Assembly (NCBI RefSeq): GCF_902706295.1
Contig: NZ_CACSJJ010000007.1
Location: forward strand, 1-64,000
Reading direction: 5' to 3'
Origin: Arthrobacter sp. 18067
GTDB lineage: Bacteria > Actinomycetota > Actinomycetes > Actinomycetales > Micrococcaceae
DNA length: 64,000 nt
Shown piece after piece: positions 56,788 to 64,000 of this stretch (position 1 is the stretch's first letter; each line of letters opens with the position of its first letter). The translations under genes and the position numbers were made by a program. Below the pieces are notes generated by a model. It saw only the letters and a program-made list of their open reading frames with translations, was not told the DNA's origin and searched no databases.

Positions 56788-57033
56788 TCAGGCGCTCTTG
56801 GGGGAAACCTTGAGCCGGACCAAGTAGGCGGCAACAGAGGACAGAACCGACTTGATGATCAGGACGCCGAAACCAGCCCAGAACAGGCCGCTGGTAACGT
56901 CCTGCTCCACCATGAGGCTGGTGAGGCCAACGCCGATGGCGCTGACAATGTCAATGCCCACAGCAACCCAGAGGGTGCGGAGCGCTCGCTCGAATGCGTC
57001 AGAGTGCCGGGTTACGGCAGTGTGATCGCCCAT
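56788..57033 (-). CDS. Probable holin / small membrane protein
   Basis: An 81-residue protein with two hydrophobic helices (residues ~19-40 and 48-72) and charged ends. First base of its ATG coincides with the last base of the upstream stop. Position after the M23 endolysin and topology suggest a holin. Confidence 0.7.
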   Translation of the reverse strand: MGDHTAVTRHSDAFERALRTLWVAVGIDIVSAIGVGLTSLMVEQDVTSGLFWAGFGVLIIKSVLSSVAAYLVRLKVSPKSA

Positions 57034-57404
57034 TACTTACCTTCTCCAATCGTGACGGTAGCGGACAGGCCGGACATGGCGTTCTTCACGCCAGCCTCAA
57101 CAGCGGCCTGGATTGCGGCAGGGTCGGAGCCCTGTCCGGCAGCGAGCTGCTTTACCGCGGCCAACAGGCCAGCGACAGTCGCCTCGTTGCGAATCAGCAA
57201 CGTCTTGCAGTCGGCCAGTTCCTGCAGGGCGCTGATGTTCTTGCCCTCACGCAGGATTGGCGTCTCCCAGACGCGGCGGGGAGTGGCATCTGCGATGTAG
57301 AACAGAGACTCGCCTCGGGGCGTGGACTCGCCGCCGTAGAACAGGGCCTCATGCGTGCCCTTGAGTCGGGCCTGGTTGGTGAAATCTGGGATCTTCGGAG
57401 CCAT
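57033..57404 (-). CDS. Lysis-cassette protein with helical module shared with prophage A
   Basis: A 123-residue protein. The N-terminal half (KIPDFTNQARLKGTHEALFYGGESTPRGESLFYIADATPRRVW) looks beta-rich; the C-terminal half, LLAAVKQLAAGQGSDPAAIQAAVEAGVKNAMSGL, matches the end of the CHAP endolysin of prophage A (24680-25588). Lies between M23 endolysin and holin. May anchor lysis proteins; function unknown. Confidence 0.7.
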   Translation of the reverse strand: MAPKIPDFTNQARLKGTHEALFYGGESTPRGESLFYIADATPRRVWETPILREGKNISALQELADCKTLLIRNEATVAGLLAAVKQLAAGQGSDPAAIQAAVEAGVKNAMSGLSATVTIGEGK

Positions 57405-57412
57405 TGGTTTCC

Positions 57413-57970
57413 TTACGGGAGAGAGATGGAAAGGTCGATGAAGAACTGCTCGTCCGGCGTGTAGGTGATGACCTCGCCGGCGGGGGCCAGAGTGCTGATC
57501 ACGGCTTCCGGGTTGACCCGGCCGTAGAACTGGCTATTGACGACCCAGCCGTTGAGCAGAATTTCGAAGTGAAGGTGGTCGCCAGTGCCGCCGGTGTTGC
57601 CGGTCAGGCCGAGGACCTGACCTTCTTTCACCTGGTCGCCCACGCGGACCTTGGAGCCGCCGTCCAGGCCGTGGCCGTAGATGCTGCGACCCCACGGGTG
57701 GTCCACGACGTAGCAGAAGCCCGCGAAGCCGGGGGCAATCCACATGTCGTTGTCCGCGTATGTACCGGGGTACCAGCCGACGTGGATGACGGTGCCGTCA
57801 GCGCACGCCCGGAAAGGTGTGCCGGCCTTCACGGCGAAGTCCATGCCGGTGTGCCCGTCGGGCTGGTAGTTGCCGAATTGTCGGATGATCCAGTGGCTGG
57901 CGGGCAGGTACTTGGTGGGATTTTCCCCAAAGCTCTGGCTCTTGGTGTCGTATGGCACAGGCCAAATCAA
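57413..57970 (-). CDS. M23-type endolysin (peptidase)
   Basis: A 185-residue protein, TTG start at 57970 with GGAGG eight bases upstream. HTGMDFAVKAGTPFRACADGTV (H-x3-D zinc pair) and GDHLHFEIL (H-x-H) are the M23 lysostaphin-like motifs. It cleaves peptide cross-bridges in peptidoglycan. No separate wall-binding domain and no signal peptide; partner of the holin at 56788. Confidence 0.9.
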   Translation of the reverse strand: MIWPVPYDTKSQSFGENPTKYLPASHWIIRQFGNYQPDGHTGMDFAVKAGTPFRACADGTVIHVGWYPGTYADNDMWIAPGFAGFCYVVDHPWGRSIYGHGLDGGSKVRVGDQVKEGQVLGLTGNTGGTGDHLHFEILLNGWVVNSQFYGRVNPEAVISTLAPAGEVITYTPDEQFFIDLSISLP

Positions 57971-57986
57971 GGGCAGAACCTCCTCT

Positions 57987-58010
57987 GCAAATAGAAGAAG
58001 GCCCCCTATC
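57987..58010 (-). terminator. Hairpin between lysin and membrane protein gene
   Basis: On the minus strand AGGTCCCC pairs with GGGGGCCT (one G-T wobble), loop GATA, followed by TCTTC. It may partially terminate or stabilise the transcript upstream of the endolysin. Confidence 0.45.
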
Positions 58011-58329
58011 GGGGACCTTCATGAGTGGTGTGGTTTTTCCGGTACGGACGACCAGGCGGATCAGGCATGCCAGCGGCGTGCCATTCCTCCCAGGAGGAAG
58101 AGTACGCGCGTTCGTTGTCTGCCCGGGCGATGCTCTGGTCGAGCTTTCGTTCCAGCACTTCGCGGTGTGCGCGGTCGGCCTCGCGGTCTTCCTGGTACTG
58201 GTCGAGAAGCAGGTTCGCGCGTTCGAAAGGGTCAGCCCGGGGCCTGAGCTTGGCAATAGCCGCGGCCACCACAGTTGCGAGTGCTGCGATGGCCGCGACC
58301 ATAATGGGGCCGAACAGCGGGTGGTTCAT
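58006..58329 (-). CDS. Small membrane-anchored coiled-coil protein
   Basis: A 107-residue protein from ATG 58329. One N-terminal membrane helix (LFGPIMVAAIAALATVVAAAIAKL) followed by a charged coiled coil (FERANLLLDQYQEDREADRAHREVLERKLDQSIARADNERAY). The longer open frame upstream overlaps the next small gene and is not credible. Part of the tail/lysis operon; similar to spanin- or holin-associated proteins. Confidence 0.65.
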   Translation of the reverse strand: MNHPLFGPIMVAAIAALATVVAAAIAKLRPRADPFERANLLLDQYQEDREADRAHREVLERKLDQSIARADNERAYSSSWEEWHAAGMPDPPGRPYRKNHTTHEGPR

Positions 58330-58334
58330 GTCGA

Positions 58335-58478
58335 TCACAGGGCGGGCTCGTCCAAGGACGTGTGGATCGCCGCAGTGATTGCTTCGGCCAGGGTCGTTGC
58401 TGCGGCGTCGTTGATTTCGATGCTGGCCGTAATGGCCGTGCCGTTGCCCTTGTTCAGGGACAGGTTCAGGTAAGCCAC
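58335..58478 (-). CDS. 47-residue phage protein
   Basis: GTG 58478 follows GGAAGGAG at six bases, and the ORF (MAYLNLSLNKGNGTAITASI followed by EINDAAATTLAEAI) ends in TGA 58335-58337, six bases upstream of the next start. The strong ribosome site and tight packing between tail protein and membrane gene support it. Beta strand followed by a helix; function unknown. Confidence 0.7.
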   Translation of the reverse strand: MAYLNLSLNKGNGTAITASIEINDAAATTLAEAITAAIHTSLDEPAL

Positions 58479-58507
58479 AATGGCTCCTTCCTGCTGGGTA
58501 GCGAGTC

Positions 58508-61500
58508 TTAGAGGGGTGTCGCCACGAAGGCGGTGTTGGTGATCGCGATGTTGCCGGGACCCATAGTCGGGCTGGGGCCAGATACGCCACCGCGGCCATA
58601 GCCAACCCAGTACGTGCCGGGGGTGACGTTGAGGATTTGAGCCTTGGCGTAGGAGTCGCCGTAGGCGAGGTCCACGTTGTCGAGCGACGTCTTGTTTACG
58701 CGCACGAACGTTCCCGCGATCGCGTTGCCAGTGGACGTGTTGGAGAGGAACCCTTCCACGTAGAAGTAGCCCTTGTAGCTGTTGATCATCATGTCCGCGG
58801 ACACCTGCAGCAGGATGCGACCCGTGGTTGTGGTGACCTGACGGCGCACGCCGATCTGCGTCCAGGGGAAGTTCTCGTTGGCGCCGACGCTTCCGACCAG
58901 GACACTCACGTGGGAGTCAGCGGTCACGCCGAAAACGTGGTCCGCGAGTCGCGTCATGTTGCCTTGCGGGTTGCGAATCTCGATGCCGTTGCCACCGGTG
59001 GTCAGCGCGCCAAAGTTGGCTTGCTGCACGTTCGAACCGTCGTAGACGCTCATCCGGCTACCAGCCATCTCCACGCGGGCACCAGAGGCCGCGGTGCGGA
59101 TCGTGGCGCCGGTGATAACCTTGCCGTCAATCGCGGTCGCGGACAGGTGCCCGGCGCTAATCGTGTTGGCCATGATCTTGTCCGCGTGCAGCGTGTTCGC
59201 CGTGATGCGGTCGCCGTTGATCGAGTTAGCAGTCATATGGGCTGTGCCAATTTCGCCTGCAAGAATCTTGGACGCTGTTATAGCGTCGGCTTGAATCTTG
59301 TTGGCGGTCACGGCGTTGGAGGCGATTTCGTTCGCCGTGATGGCGTTGGTTGCAACCTTGGCTGTGGTCACAGAATTGGTGAACAGCTTGTCGGTCGTGA
59401 TGGCGCCGTCCTCGATCAGAGTGGCGCCAGTGAGGCGGCGAACCTCAATGTCATCCCAGATGACAATTCCGTTGTAGGTTGTGGCGGCGTTGCACTGAAT
59501 CCACAGGGAGTCCGTGCCAGCCGGCACCGCGTAGACAGGAGTCTGGTAGTCCGTCCACCCGCTGGTGGTACCCACCGAAAGGTTGATAGCGGACAGCGAA
59601 CCTGTCGAGGCCCCCGCCTTGTCCTTGTACCAGGTGGTTACGCGGATATCGTTCGTAGCCGTGGTGGTGGTGCTGTTGTAGATCGACGCCTTGATGATGT
59701 ACTTGTCACCACCCTTGAGCGTGATCCCGCGCTGCTCTGCAATGGTCATACCGGCACGGCCAGCGTTCGACCGGAGTACGTAGCTGTTGCTCCTGCCACT
59801 GTCTGTGACGATGGCGCCGTTGCTCGTTCCCATCAGAGTCCACGGGCTGTTAGCCGCGGCCTCGAAGCTGCCATCGTTGACCAGGTTGGTTTGGTCGCCC
59901 ACCACAACCTGCTTGGTCGACAGCGACCCCGCAGCGATACGTGCGGCATCGAGTGTTCCAGCGCTGATTGACCCAGCGTCGATCGTTCCGAACACGCCTG
60001 ACGCGGACGTCAGGGACCCGGCAACAATGTCCTCAGCGGCGACCTTCCCTGCCGCCAGGAACTTGGCCCTAACGTCACCGGCATTCAGCCGGGCGGCGTT
60101 CAACGTGCCGGCGTTAATAACCGAGGCATCCATGGTCCCGAACACGCCGGACGCGGACGTGAGAGTGCCCGCGACAAGCTCGGAGGCAACGATCTTTCCG
60201 GCGGCCAGGAACTTGGCCCTGACGTCTCCAGCGTCCAAGCGTGCGGCATTGAGAGTACCCACGTTGATGACAGAGGCGTCCACGTCGCCAAACACTCCGG
60301 AGGCGGACGTGATGGTTCCGGCGACAAGCTCGGAAGCTGCGATCTTGCCAGCTGACAGGAACTTGGCCCTGACGTCCCCGGCGTTCAACCGTGCGGCGTT
60401 CAGGGTTCCAGCGTTGATCACCGAAGCATCCACTGTCCCAAAAACACCCGAGGCGCTTGTCAGTGTGCCGGCCACAATTTCAGAGGCAGTGATCTTGCCA
60501 GCCTCAATGAACTTGGCCCTGACGTCTCCCGCGTTCAAACGGGCCGCGTTGAGCGTCCCAGCGTTGATCACCGAAGCGTCCATGGTGCCGAATATTCCGG
60601 ACGCACTGGTGAGCGTGCCGGCCGTGATTTCGGAAGCCACAATCTTGCCAGCCGCCAGGAACTTGGCTCGCACATCACCAGCGTTTAGGCGCGCAGCGTT
60701 GAGCGTCCCAGCGTTGATCACCGAAGCATCCATGGTTCCAAAGACACCCGAGGCCGACGTGAGGGTGCCAGCGACCAGCTCGGAAGCGACAATCTTTCCA
60801 GCCTCAATGAACTTGGCCCGCACATCACCGGCGTTGAACCGGGCAGCGTTGATCGTTCCAGCGTTCAGGATGCTCGCATCGATCGTTCCGAACACGCCAG
60901 ATGCGGAGGTGAGGGTGCCCGTGACCAACTTTGCCGCCGTGATTTCACCGGCCTTGATTTTGGCCGCGGTCACGGAGTCAGCAGCCAGGTGGTTGGCGAG
61001 CACGTCGCCATCCACGATCAGCTTGCCGCCGTTCATTTCATGGAGCGTGAAGCCGGTGAAGCTGAACACAGCGTCGTAGACGGTGCCTGCGGTGTGGTTG
61101 ATGAACCACCGGAAGTAGAGCCAACCAGCCGGGGCCGTGCCTGTGGTGATGGTGGTGCTCCATTGCGTCCAGGCTGTCGGAACCTCAACAGATGTAAACG
61201 CGTAGGTGGGGGTGGTGCGGTGGCCGGCAGCCGTGGAACCGGTCATCCCTTCCAGATAGACGCGGGAGCCAGCCTTGCTTGCCTTCACCCATGTAGTGAT
61301 CCGGTAGTCGGTGTTCGGTTTGACCGGGATTGCGGGGTTGTTCAGGAAGTTGACCGTGGCCTGTGTGCCGTTGTGGGACCACGCCCGAGCGACACCGTCA
61401 GGGGTGTCGGTGCTCTGCCAGGAGAACCCGGACCAACCGTTGGTGTCCCCGTTCTGAGCGGAGCCGTTGTACACAAGGTCTGTACCGGAGGACACCACGA

Positions 61501-62977
61501 GCTTGTCTGCGGTGATCGTGTTGGCGTTGATGCGTGCGGCATCCAAGAAGCCTGCGGAGATTGTCCCGGCGTTGAGGTTTCCGATCACGGCGTCGTCCAG
61601 CTTGCGAAGAACCCATGCCGTACCGGCGGCGTTGGAGGTCCACTGGGCAAGGAGGAGCGTTCCCGCTGCGTTGTATTTGTTCCAGATGGCGCTCTTGGAG
61701 ATTGGCGACCCCGTGGCATCCGTCGTTGCGTTGGTCACCAGGCCGTTGGTGGTGGCCTGGGCCGCGACGGCCTTGCCGTCAGCGGTGCTTGCCATTTGCT
61801 GTGCGATGCTCGCCGCTGAACCAGCCGCGGTTGCATCCGCCTGTGCTGCACTGGCGGCAGAGGCCGCGGAGTTAGCTGCACCTTGGGCGGTAACCGCCTT
61901 GCCGTCAGCCGTACTAGCCGCGGAAGCAGCATTCGTGGCTGCTGTCTGTGCTGTTGAGGCTGCATTTGCAGCATTCGTCGCAGCAGTCTGAGCGGCAACC
62001 GCCTTACCGTCCGCAGCGCTAGCAGCTGTCGCAGCCGCATTAGCAGCAGCCTGGGCAGCCACGGCTTTCCCGTCGGCAGTAGATGCTGCGCTGGCAGCGT
62101 TCGCGGCCTTAGCGTCGGCTGCAGCCGCTGCAGTGCCGGCATTGTTCGCAGTGGTCTGAGCACCTGCAGCTGCACTTGCCGCATTCGATGCGGCAGTCTG
62201 CGCCGCCACCGCCTTGCCATCAGCAGTTGAAGCCGCAGAAGCGGCGGTATCAGCCGCAGTCTTGGCGTTGTTGGCCGCTGTCTGGGCAGCGCTGGCGGCA
62301 GTTGCCGCATTAGCTGCTTTGGTGTCAGCCGTGGCGGCTGCGCTGGCTGCAGCATTCGCAGCCAGCTGGGCGTTGTCACCGGCAGTCTTTGCCTGATCGG
62401 CCTTGGTCTGGGCCGCGACAGCCTTGCTGTCCGCCGTGGCTGCCGCAGTAGAAGCCGTAGCAGCTGCAGTTTTGGCCGCCGCGATATCGGTGTCCTGAAT
62501 GTTGACCCAGTCCGCACCATCCCAGCGATGAATTATGTTGCCGGGCGTCTTGAACCAGTGATCGCCCACGACGTAGGCAGTGCCGGCGGGCTTTGTCGGC
62601 CCACGGTAGTTGTTGTTCTTGCCATTCGCCGCTGCAGTGACCGTTGCAATGTCAGCCTTGGCCTGGAGCAGTGCCGCTTGCGCGGTTGTCATCTGGCCAT
62701 CCAGAGTAGCTAGGTCGCCGTCCAGCACGGTCAGATCAGAGTTGAGCTGCTTGATGGTTTCCTTGTTGGCGGACAGCTCGGTAGCCAGCTCCGCGTCAAG
62801 GTTGGCGAGAGCCACCGCGTTCTCAGCCAGGGCCTCAGCGGTAACCGCCCCGGGCAGGATGCCATTTGAGCCAACGGGCTCCATCGCCGGAACACTAAGA
62901 GCCAGAGTCCTGCCGCTACGCCCGCTAGTGGAAAGGTCAGTCAGGGCCTGTTCAAGCGTTCGACGGTGTCGTGCCAT
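58508..62977 (-). CDS. Large repeat-containing tail protein (tail fibre/stem)
   Basis: A 1,489-residue minor tail protein. In order: N-terminal helix; a coiled-coil part (~45-90); a ~270-residue Ala-rich repeat region built of TADGKAVAAQTAA-type units (about residues 155-430); a carbohydrate-binding-like jelly roll (~490-650); six perfect-length 50-residue repeats plus one partial (residues ~690-1020); a second jelly roll (~1030-1160); then TANEIASNAVTANKIQADAIT-type short repeats and a C-terminal beta domain. It is a long trimeric fibre that binds the host surface. ATG 62977 is in a tail operon. Confidence 0.85.
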   Translation of the reverse strand: MARHRRTLEQALTDLSTSGRSGRTLALSVPAMEPVGSNGILPGAVTAEALAENAVALANLDAELATELSANKETIKQLNSDLTVLDGDLATLDGQMTTAQAALLQAKADIATVTAAANGKNNNYRGPTKPAGTAYVVGDHWFKTPGNIIHRWDGADWVNIQDTDIAAAKTAAATASTAAATADSKAVAAQTKADQAKTAGDNAQLAANAAASAAATADTKAANAATAASAAQTAANNAKTAADTAASAASTADGKAVAAQTAASNAASAAAGAQTTANNAGTAAAAADAKAANAASAASTADGKAVAAQAAANAAATAASAADGKAVAAQTAATNAANAASTAQTAATNAASAASTADGKAVTAQGAANSAASAASAAQADATAAGSAASIAQQMASTADGKAVAAQATTNGLVTNATTDATGSPISKSAIWNKYNAAGTLLLAQWTSNAAGTAWVLRKLDDAVIGNLNAGTISAGFLDAARINANTITADKLVVSSGTDLVYNGSAQNGDTNGWSGFSWQSTDTPDGVARAWSHNGTQATVNFLNNPAIPVKPNTDYRITTWVKASKAGSRVYLEGMTGSTAAGHRTTPTYAFTSVEVPTAWTQWSTTITTGTAPAGWLYFRWFINHTAGTVYDAVFSFTGFTLHEMNGGKLIVDGDVLANHLAADSVTAAKIKAGEITAAKLVTGTLTSASGVFGTIDASILNAGTINAARFNAGDVRAKFIEAGKIVASELVAGTLTSASGVFGTMDASVINAGTLNAARLNAGDVRAKFLAAGKIVASEITAGTLTSASGIFGTMDASVINAGTLNAARLNAGDVRAKFIEAGKITASEIVAGTLTSASGVFGTVDASVINAGTLNAARLNAGDVRAKFLSAGKIAASELVAGTITSASGVFGDVDASVINVGTLNAARLDAGDVRAKFLAAGKIVASELVAGTLTSASGVFGTMDASVINAGTLNAARLNAGDVRAKFLAAGKVAAEDIVAGSLTSASGVFGTIDAGSISAGTLDAARIAAGSLSTKQVVVGDQTNLVNDGSFEAAANSPWTLMGTSNGAIVTDSGRSNSYVLRSNAGRAGMTIAEQRGITLKGGDKYIIKASIYNSTTTTATNDIRVTTWYKDKAGASTGSLSAINLSVGTTSGWTDYQTPVYAVPAGTDSLWIQCNAATTYNGIVIWDDIEVRRLTGATLIEDGAITTDKLFTNSVTTAKVATNAITANEIASNAVTANKIQADAITASKILAGEIGTAHMTANSINGDRITANTLHADKIMANTISAGHLSATAIDGKVITGATIRTAASGARVEMAGSRMSVYDGSNVQQANFGALTTGGNGIEIRNPQGNMTRLADHVFGVTADSHVSVLVGSVGANENFPWTQIGVRRQVTTTTGRILLQVSADMMINSYKGYFYVEGFLSNTSTGNAIAGTFVRVNKTSLDNVDLAYGDSYAKAQILNVTPGTYWVGYGRGGVSGPSPTMGPGNIAITNTAFVATPL
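59921..60910 (-). repeat. Six 150-bp tandem repeats plus a partial copy inside the tail protein gene
   Basis: Units begin at 60910 and step down by 150 bases to 60010, with a partial seventh unit to about 59921. Each encodes TSASGVFGT.DASVINAGT-like 50-residue copies that differ at only a few positions, often by conservative changes (I/L/V, E/A/S). A recent expansion that can shrink or grow by recombination. Confidence 0.85.
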
Positions 62978-62979
62978 TT

Positions 62980-64000
62980 TTAGTTGGGGTCCTTCTTCAT
63001 GTGGTCTTGGTCGTAAGGGTTCTCAAAGATGAGGCGCCCAATGTCGTCGGCGCCCTGCTCGCCCGGATCGATTTCGTAACCGATGACCCGGGCCAGCCCC
63101 TCGTAGCCGGGGGCACCTTCTGGGCCGGGCGGGAAGGGGAGGTCGCTGATTCGGATGAGCAGTTCTGAGCCGAGGATCGACTGATCGAAACCGTCGAGGC
63201 GGCAAGTAATCTCGGGCAGCACCAGCGGCCCGGACCGGGTGTCGCGAGCTAGCTTGGCCCAGTCGTTCAGCGTGGAGACTTGGGTGACAGTGTCCCGTTC
63301 GATCACAGCGTCTATGCGGGCATGGCCCGAACGAAGCAGGCCATCGTCCTGGTAAACGGCGGACATGATCGGGTCCTGCTTGATGGACGCTGTCCCGCCG
63401 CCGCCAGGGGTGCCCGCGACCCCGACAGGGTCGGGGGCCTTGCCTCGGGCTTGGAAGCTGTTTGCCCCGTCGAGGGCGTCGCCCTCAATCTCGTACTCAA
63501 GGATTTGCCCTGGATACGTCAGGACATATGGGCGGGTGGGGCGGCCGATCAGCGGGTACCCCATGTTGAGGGCTCGGTGCCTGACGAAACCGTCATCCCA
63601 AATGTCGATGATCCACTCGAACCCATCGGCCCGGTTGGACACTTCTTTCAGGAGTGAACCGTAGGTGCGGACGTCAGACGGCTTCCATGAGAAGTCGCGG
63701 CGCCGCCCGGACGGAGAATGCTGTGGCGTTTCCACGCCGATGCTGGCACCCAGCCCGTCGCCCTGCATCTCGTCCCAGAGGAACTTGCCAATGTCCAGCT
63801 GCTCGCGGTTGGTGAGCGCACCTTTGGTTCGGGCAGTGCGCCTATCGGGGTAGGACTCGAAAGAGGCCCCAGACACGTCCAGCTGGGAGCCGCTTCGGCC
63901 CCCACTGATCCTGGTGGTGTCTACGAAGCCGCCCCACCAGAGGGCGTTGTCGCGGTACGCGTACATTGCCAAGCGACCCTCACCACCGAAGACCGCGTTG
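62980..64000 (-). CDS. Minor tail protein, 5' end outside window
   Basis: The frame is open through the right edge of the window (the codons before the first internal ATG continue NAVFGGEGRLAMYAYRDN), so this is the C-terminal part of a longer gene. It contains SYGSLLKEVSNRADGFEWIIDIWDDGFVRHRALNMGYPLIG-like segments and a CRLDGFDQSILGSELLIRIS motif of hub proteins of actinophages. It should have a homologous role to the hub protein of prophage A. Confidence 0.75.
   Translation of the reverse strand, partial: NAVFGGEGRLAMYAYRDNALWWGGFVDTTRISGGRSGSQLDVSGASFESYPDRRTARTKGALTNREQLDIGKFLWDEMQGDGLGASIGVETPQHSPSGRRRDFSWKPSDVRTYGSLLKEVSNRADGFEWIIDIWDDGFVRHRALNMGYPLIGRPTRPYVLTYPGQILEYEIEGDALDGANSFQARGKAPDPVGVAGTPGGGGTASIKQDPIMSAVYQDDGLLRSGHARIDAVIERDTVTQVSTLNDWAKLARDTRSGPLVLPEITCRLDGFDQSILGSELLIRISDLPFPPGPEGAPGYEGLARVIGYEIDPGEQGADDIGRLIFENPYDQDHMKKDPN

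Larger units (their letters stand above)
42541..64000. mobile_element. Prophage C (siphovirus), right end outside window
   Basis: Starts right after tRNA-Gly: a DNA-replication/recombination module on the plus strand (42.8-53.4 kb), an accessory island (53.4-56.7 kb) and leftward lysis and tail genes (56.8 kb to the edge). No integrase or repressor is in the window, so they should lie beyond 64 kb. Gene content and protein sequences differ from prophage A except for one shared lysis module. Confidence 0.85.

Noticed and set aside
58637..61079. Long plus-strand open frames opposite the tail fibre (58637-59971 and 59787-61079)
   Set aside because: They mirror the tandem repeats of the minus-strand tail gene and have repeat-derived low-complexity products; they are shadows.
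59921..62480. CRISPR-like repeats in the 60-62 kb region
   Set aside because: The repeats are in-frame coding repeats of a tail protein without spacers; no cas genes are present anywhere in the window.

Overview
The window is a high-GC actinobacterial chromosome segment that looks like Arthrobacter/Paenarthrobacter (Micrococcaceae). This rests on the gene content and order of its central host block (DUF6993 lipoprotein, EttA, TesB, group II truncated haemoglobin, MscS, OsmC, PepN, RpiB, Nei/Fpg, tRNA-Gly), on frequent GTG/TTG starts and on actinophage-type genes. No 16S or other species marker is present, so the genus is an inference.

Region A (1 to about 27.7 kb, possibly to 29.93 kb) is a largely intact HK97-fold siphoprophage. 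All late genes run rightward with 4-bp stop/start overlaps: small early genes with a VRR-NUC nuclease and several Cys-rich mini-proteins (0.2-4.5 kb), HNH endonuclease, terminase, portal, prohead protease, capsid, connectors, tail tube, a frameshifted tail chaperone pair, tape measure, minor tail proteins (one with a NodB deacetylase-like domain), then CHAP endolysin and holin, closed by a strong terminator at 25.89 kb. An opposite-strand asparagine-synthetase-like cargo gene follows. Next come an intact tRNA-Arg(TCT), a tyrosine integrase and a second copy of the tRNA 3' half about 2 kb further on, which marks an attachment-site junction.

Region B (29.9-42.54 kb) is ordinary host chromosome: SRPBCC protein, DUF6993 lipoprotein, EttA (ABC-F), acyl-CoA thioesterase II, truncated haemoglobin, MscS channel, an epimerase-family protein, OsmC protein, aminopeptidase N, a membrane protein, RpiB, a Nei-type DNA glycosylase and tRNA-Gly(TCC).

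Region C (about 42.55-64.0 kb, running off the right edge) is a second, unrelated prophage. Its rightward early genes form a replication/recombination module: YqaJ-type exonuclease, probable ssDNA-binding protein, RecA/DnaB-fold ATPase, RuvC-like resolvase, a primase split into CHC2 and Toprim ORFs, a dNMP kinase and a frameshifted metallophosphoesterase. Three intergenic regions in this module carry a GC hairpin followed by the same 17-nt box, a candidate regulon. After a long terminator (53.38 kb) there is an accessory island of three tandem paralogous membrane/coiled-coil proteins facing a DUF4062 protein. Leftward lysis genes (membrane protein/holin, M23 endolysin) and tail genes follow, including a 1,489-residue repeat-built tail protein; the last gene is cut by the window edge.

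The most interesting items are the Asn-synthetase-like cargo gene that shares a Cys/His tag with an early phage gene, the hairpin-plus-box elements, the paralogue/DUF4062 island, the ambiguous double att/tRNA structure, a six-tract G-quadruplex-like motif and a marked apparent excess of GGATCC in prophage A.
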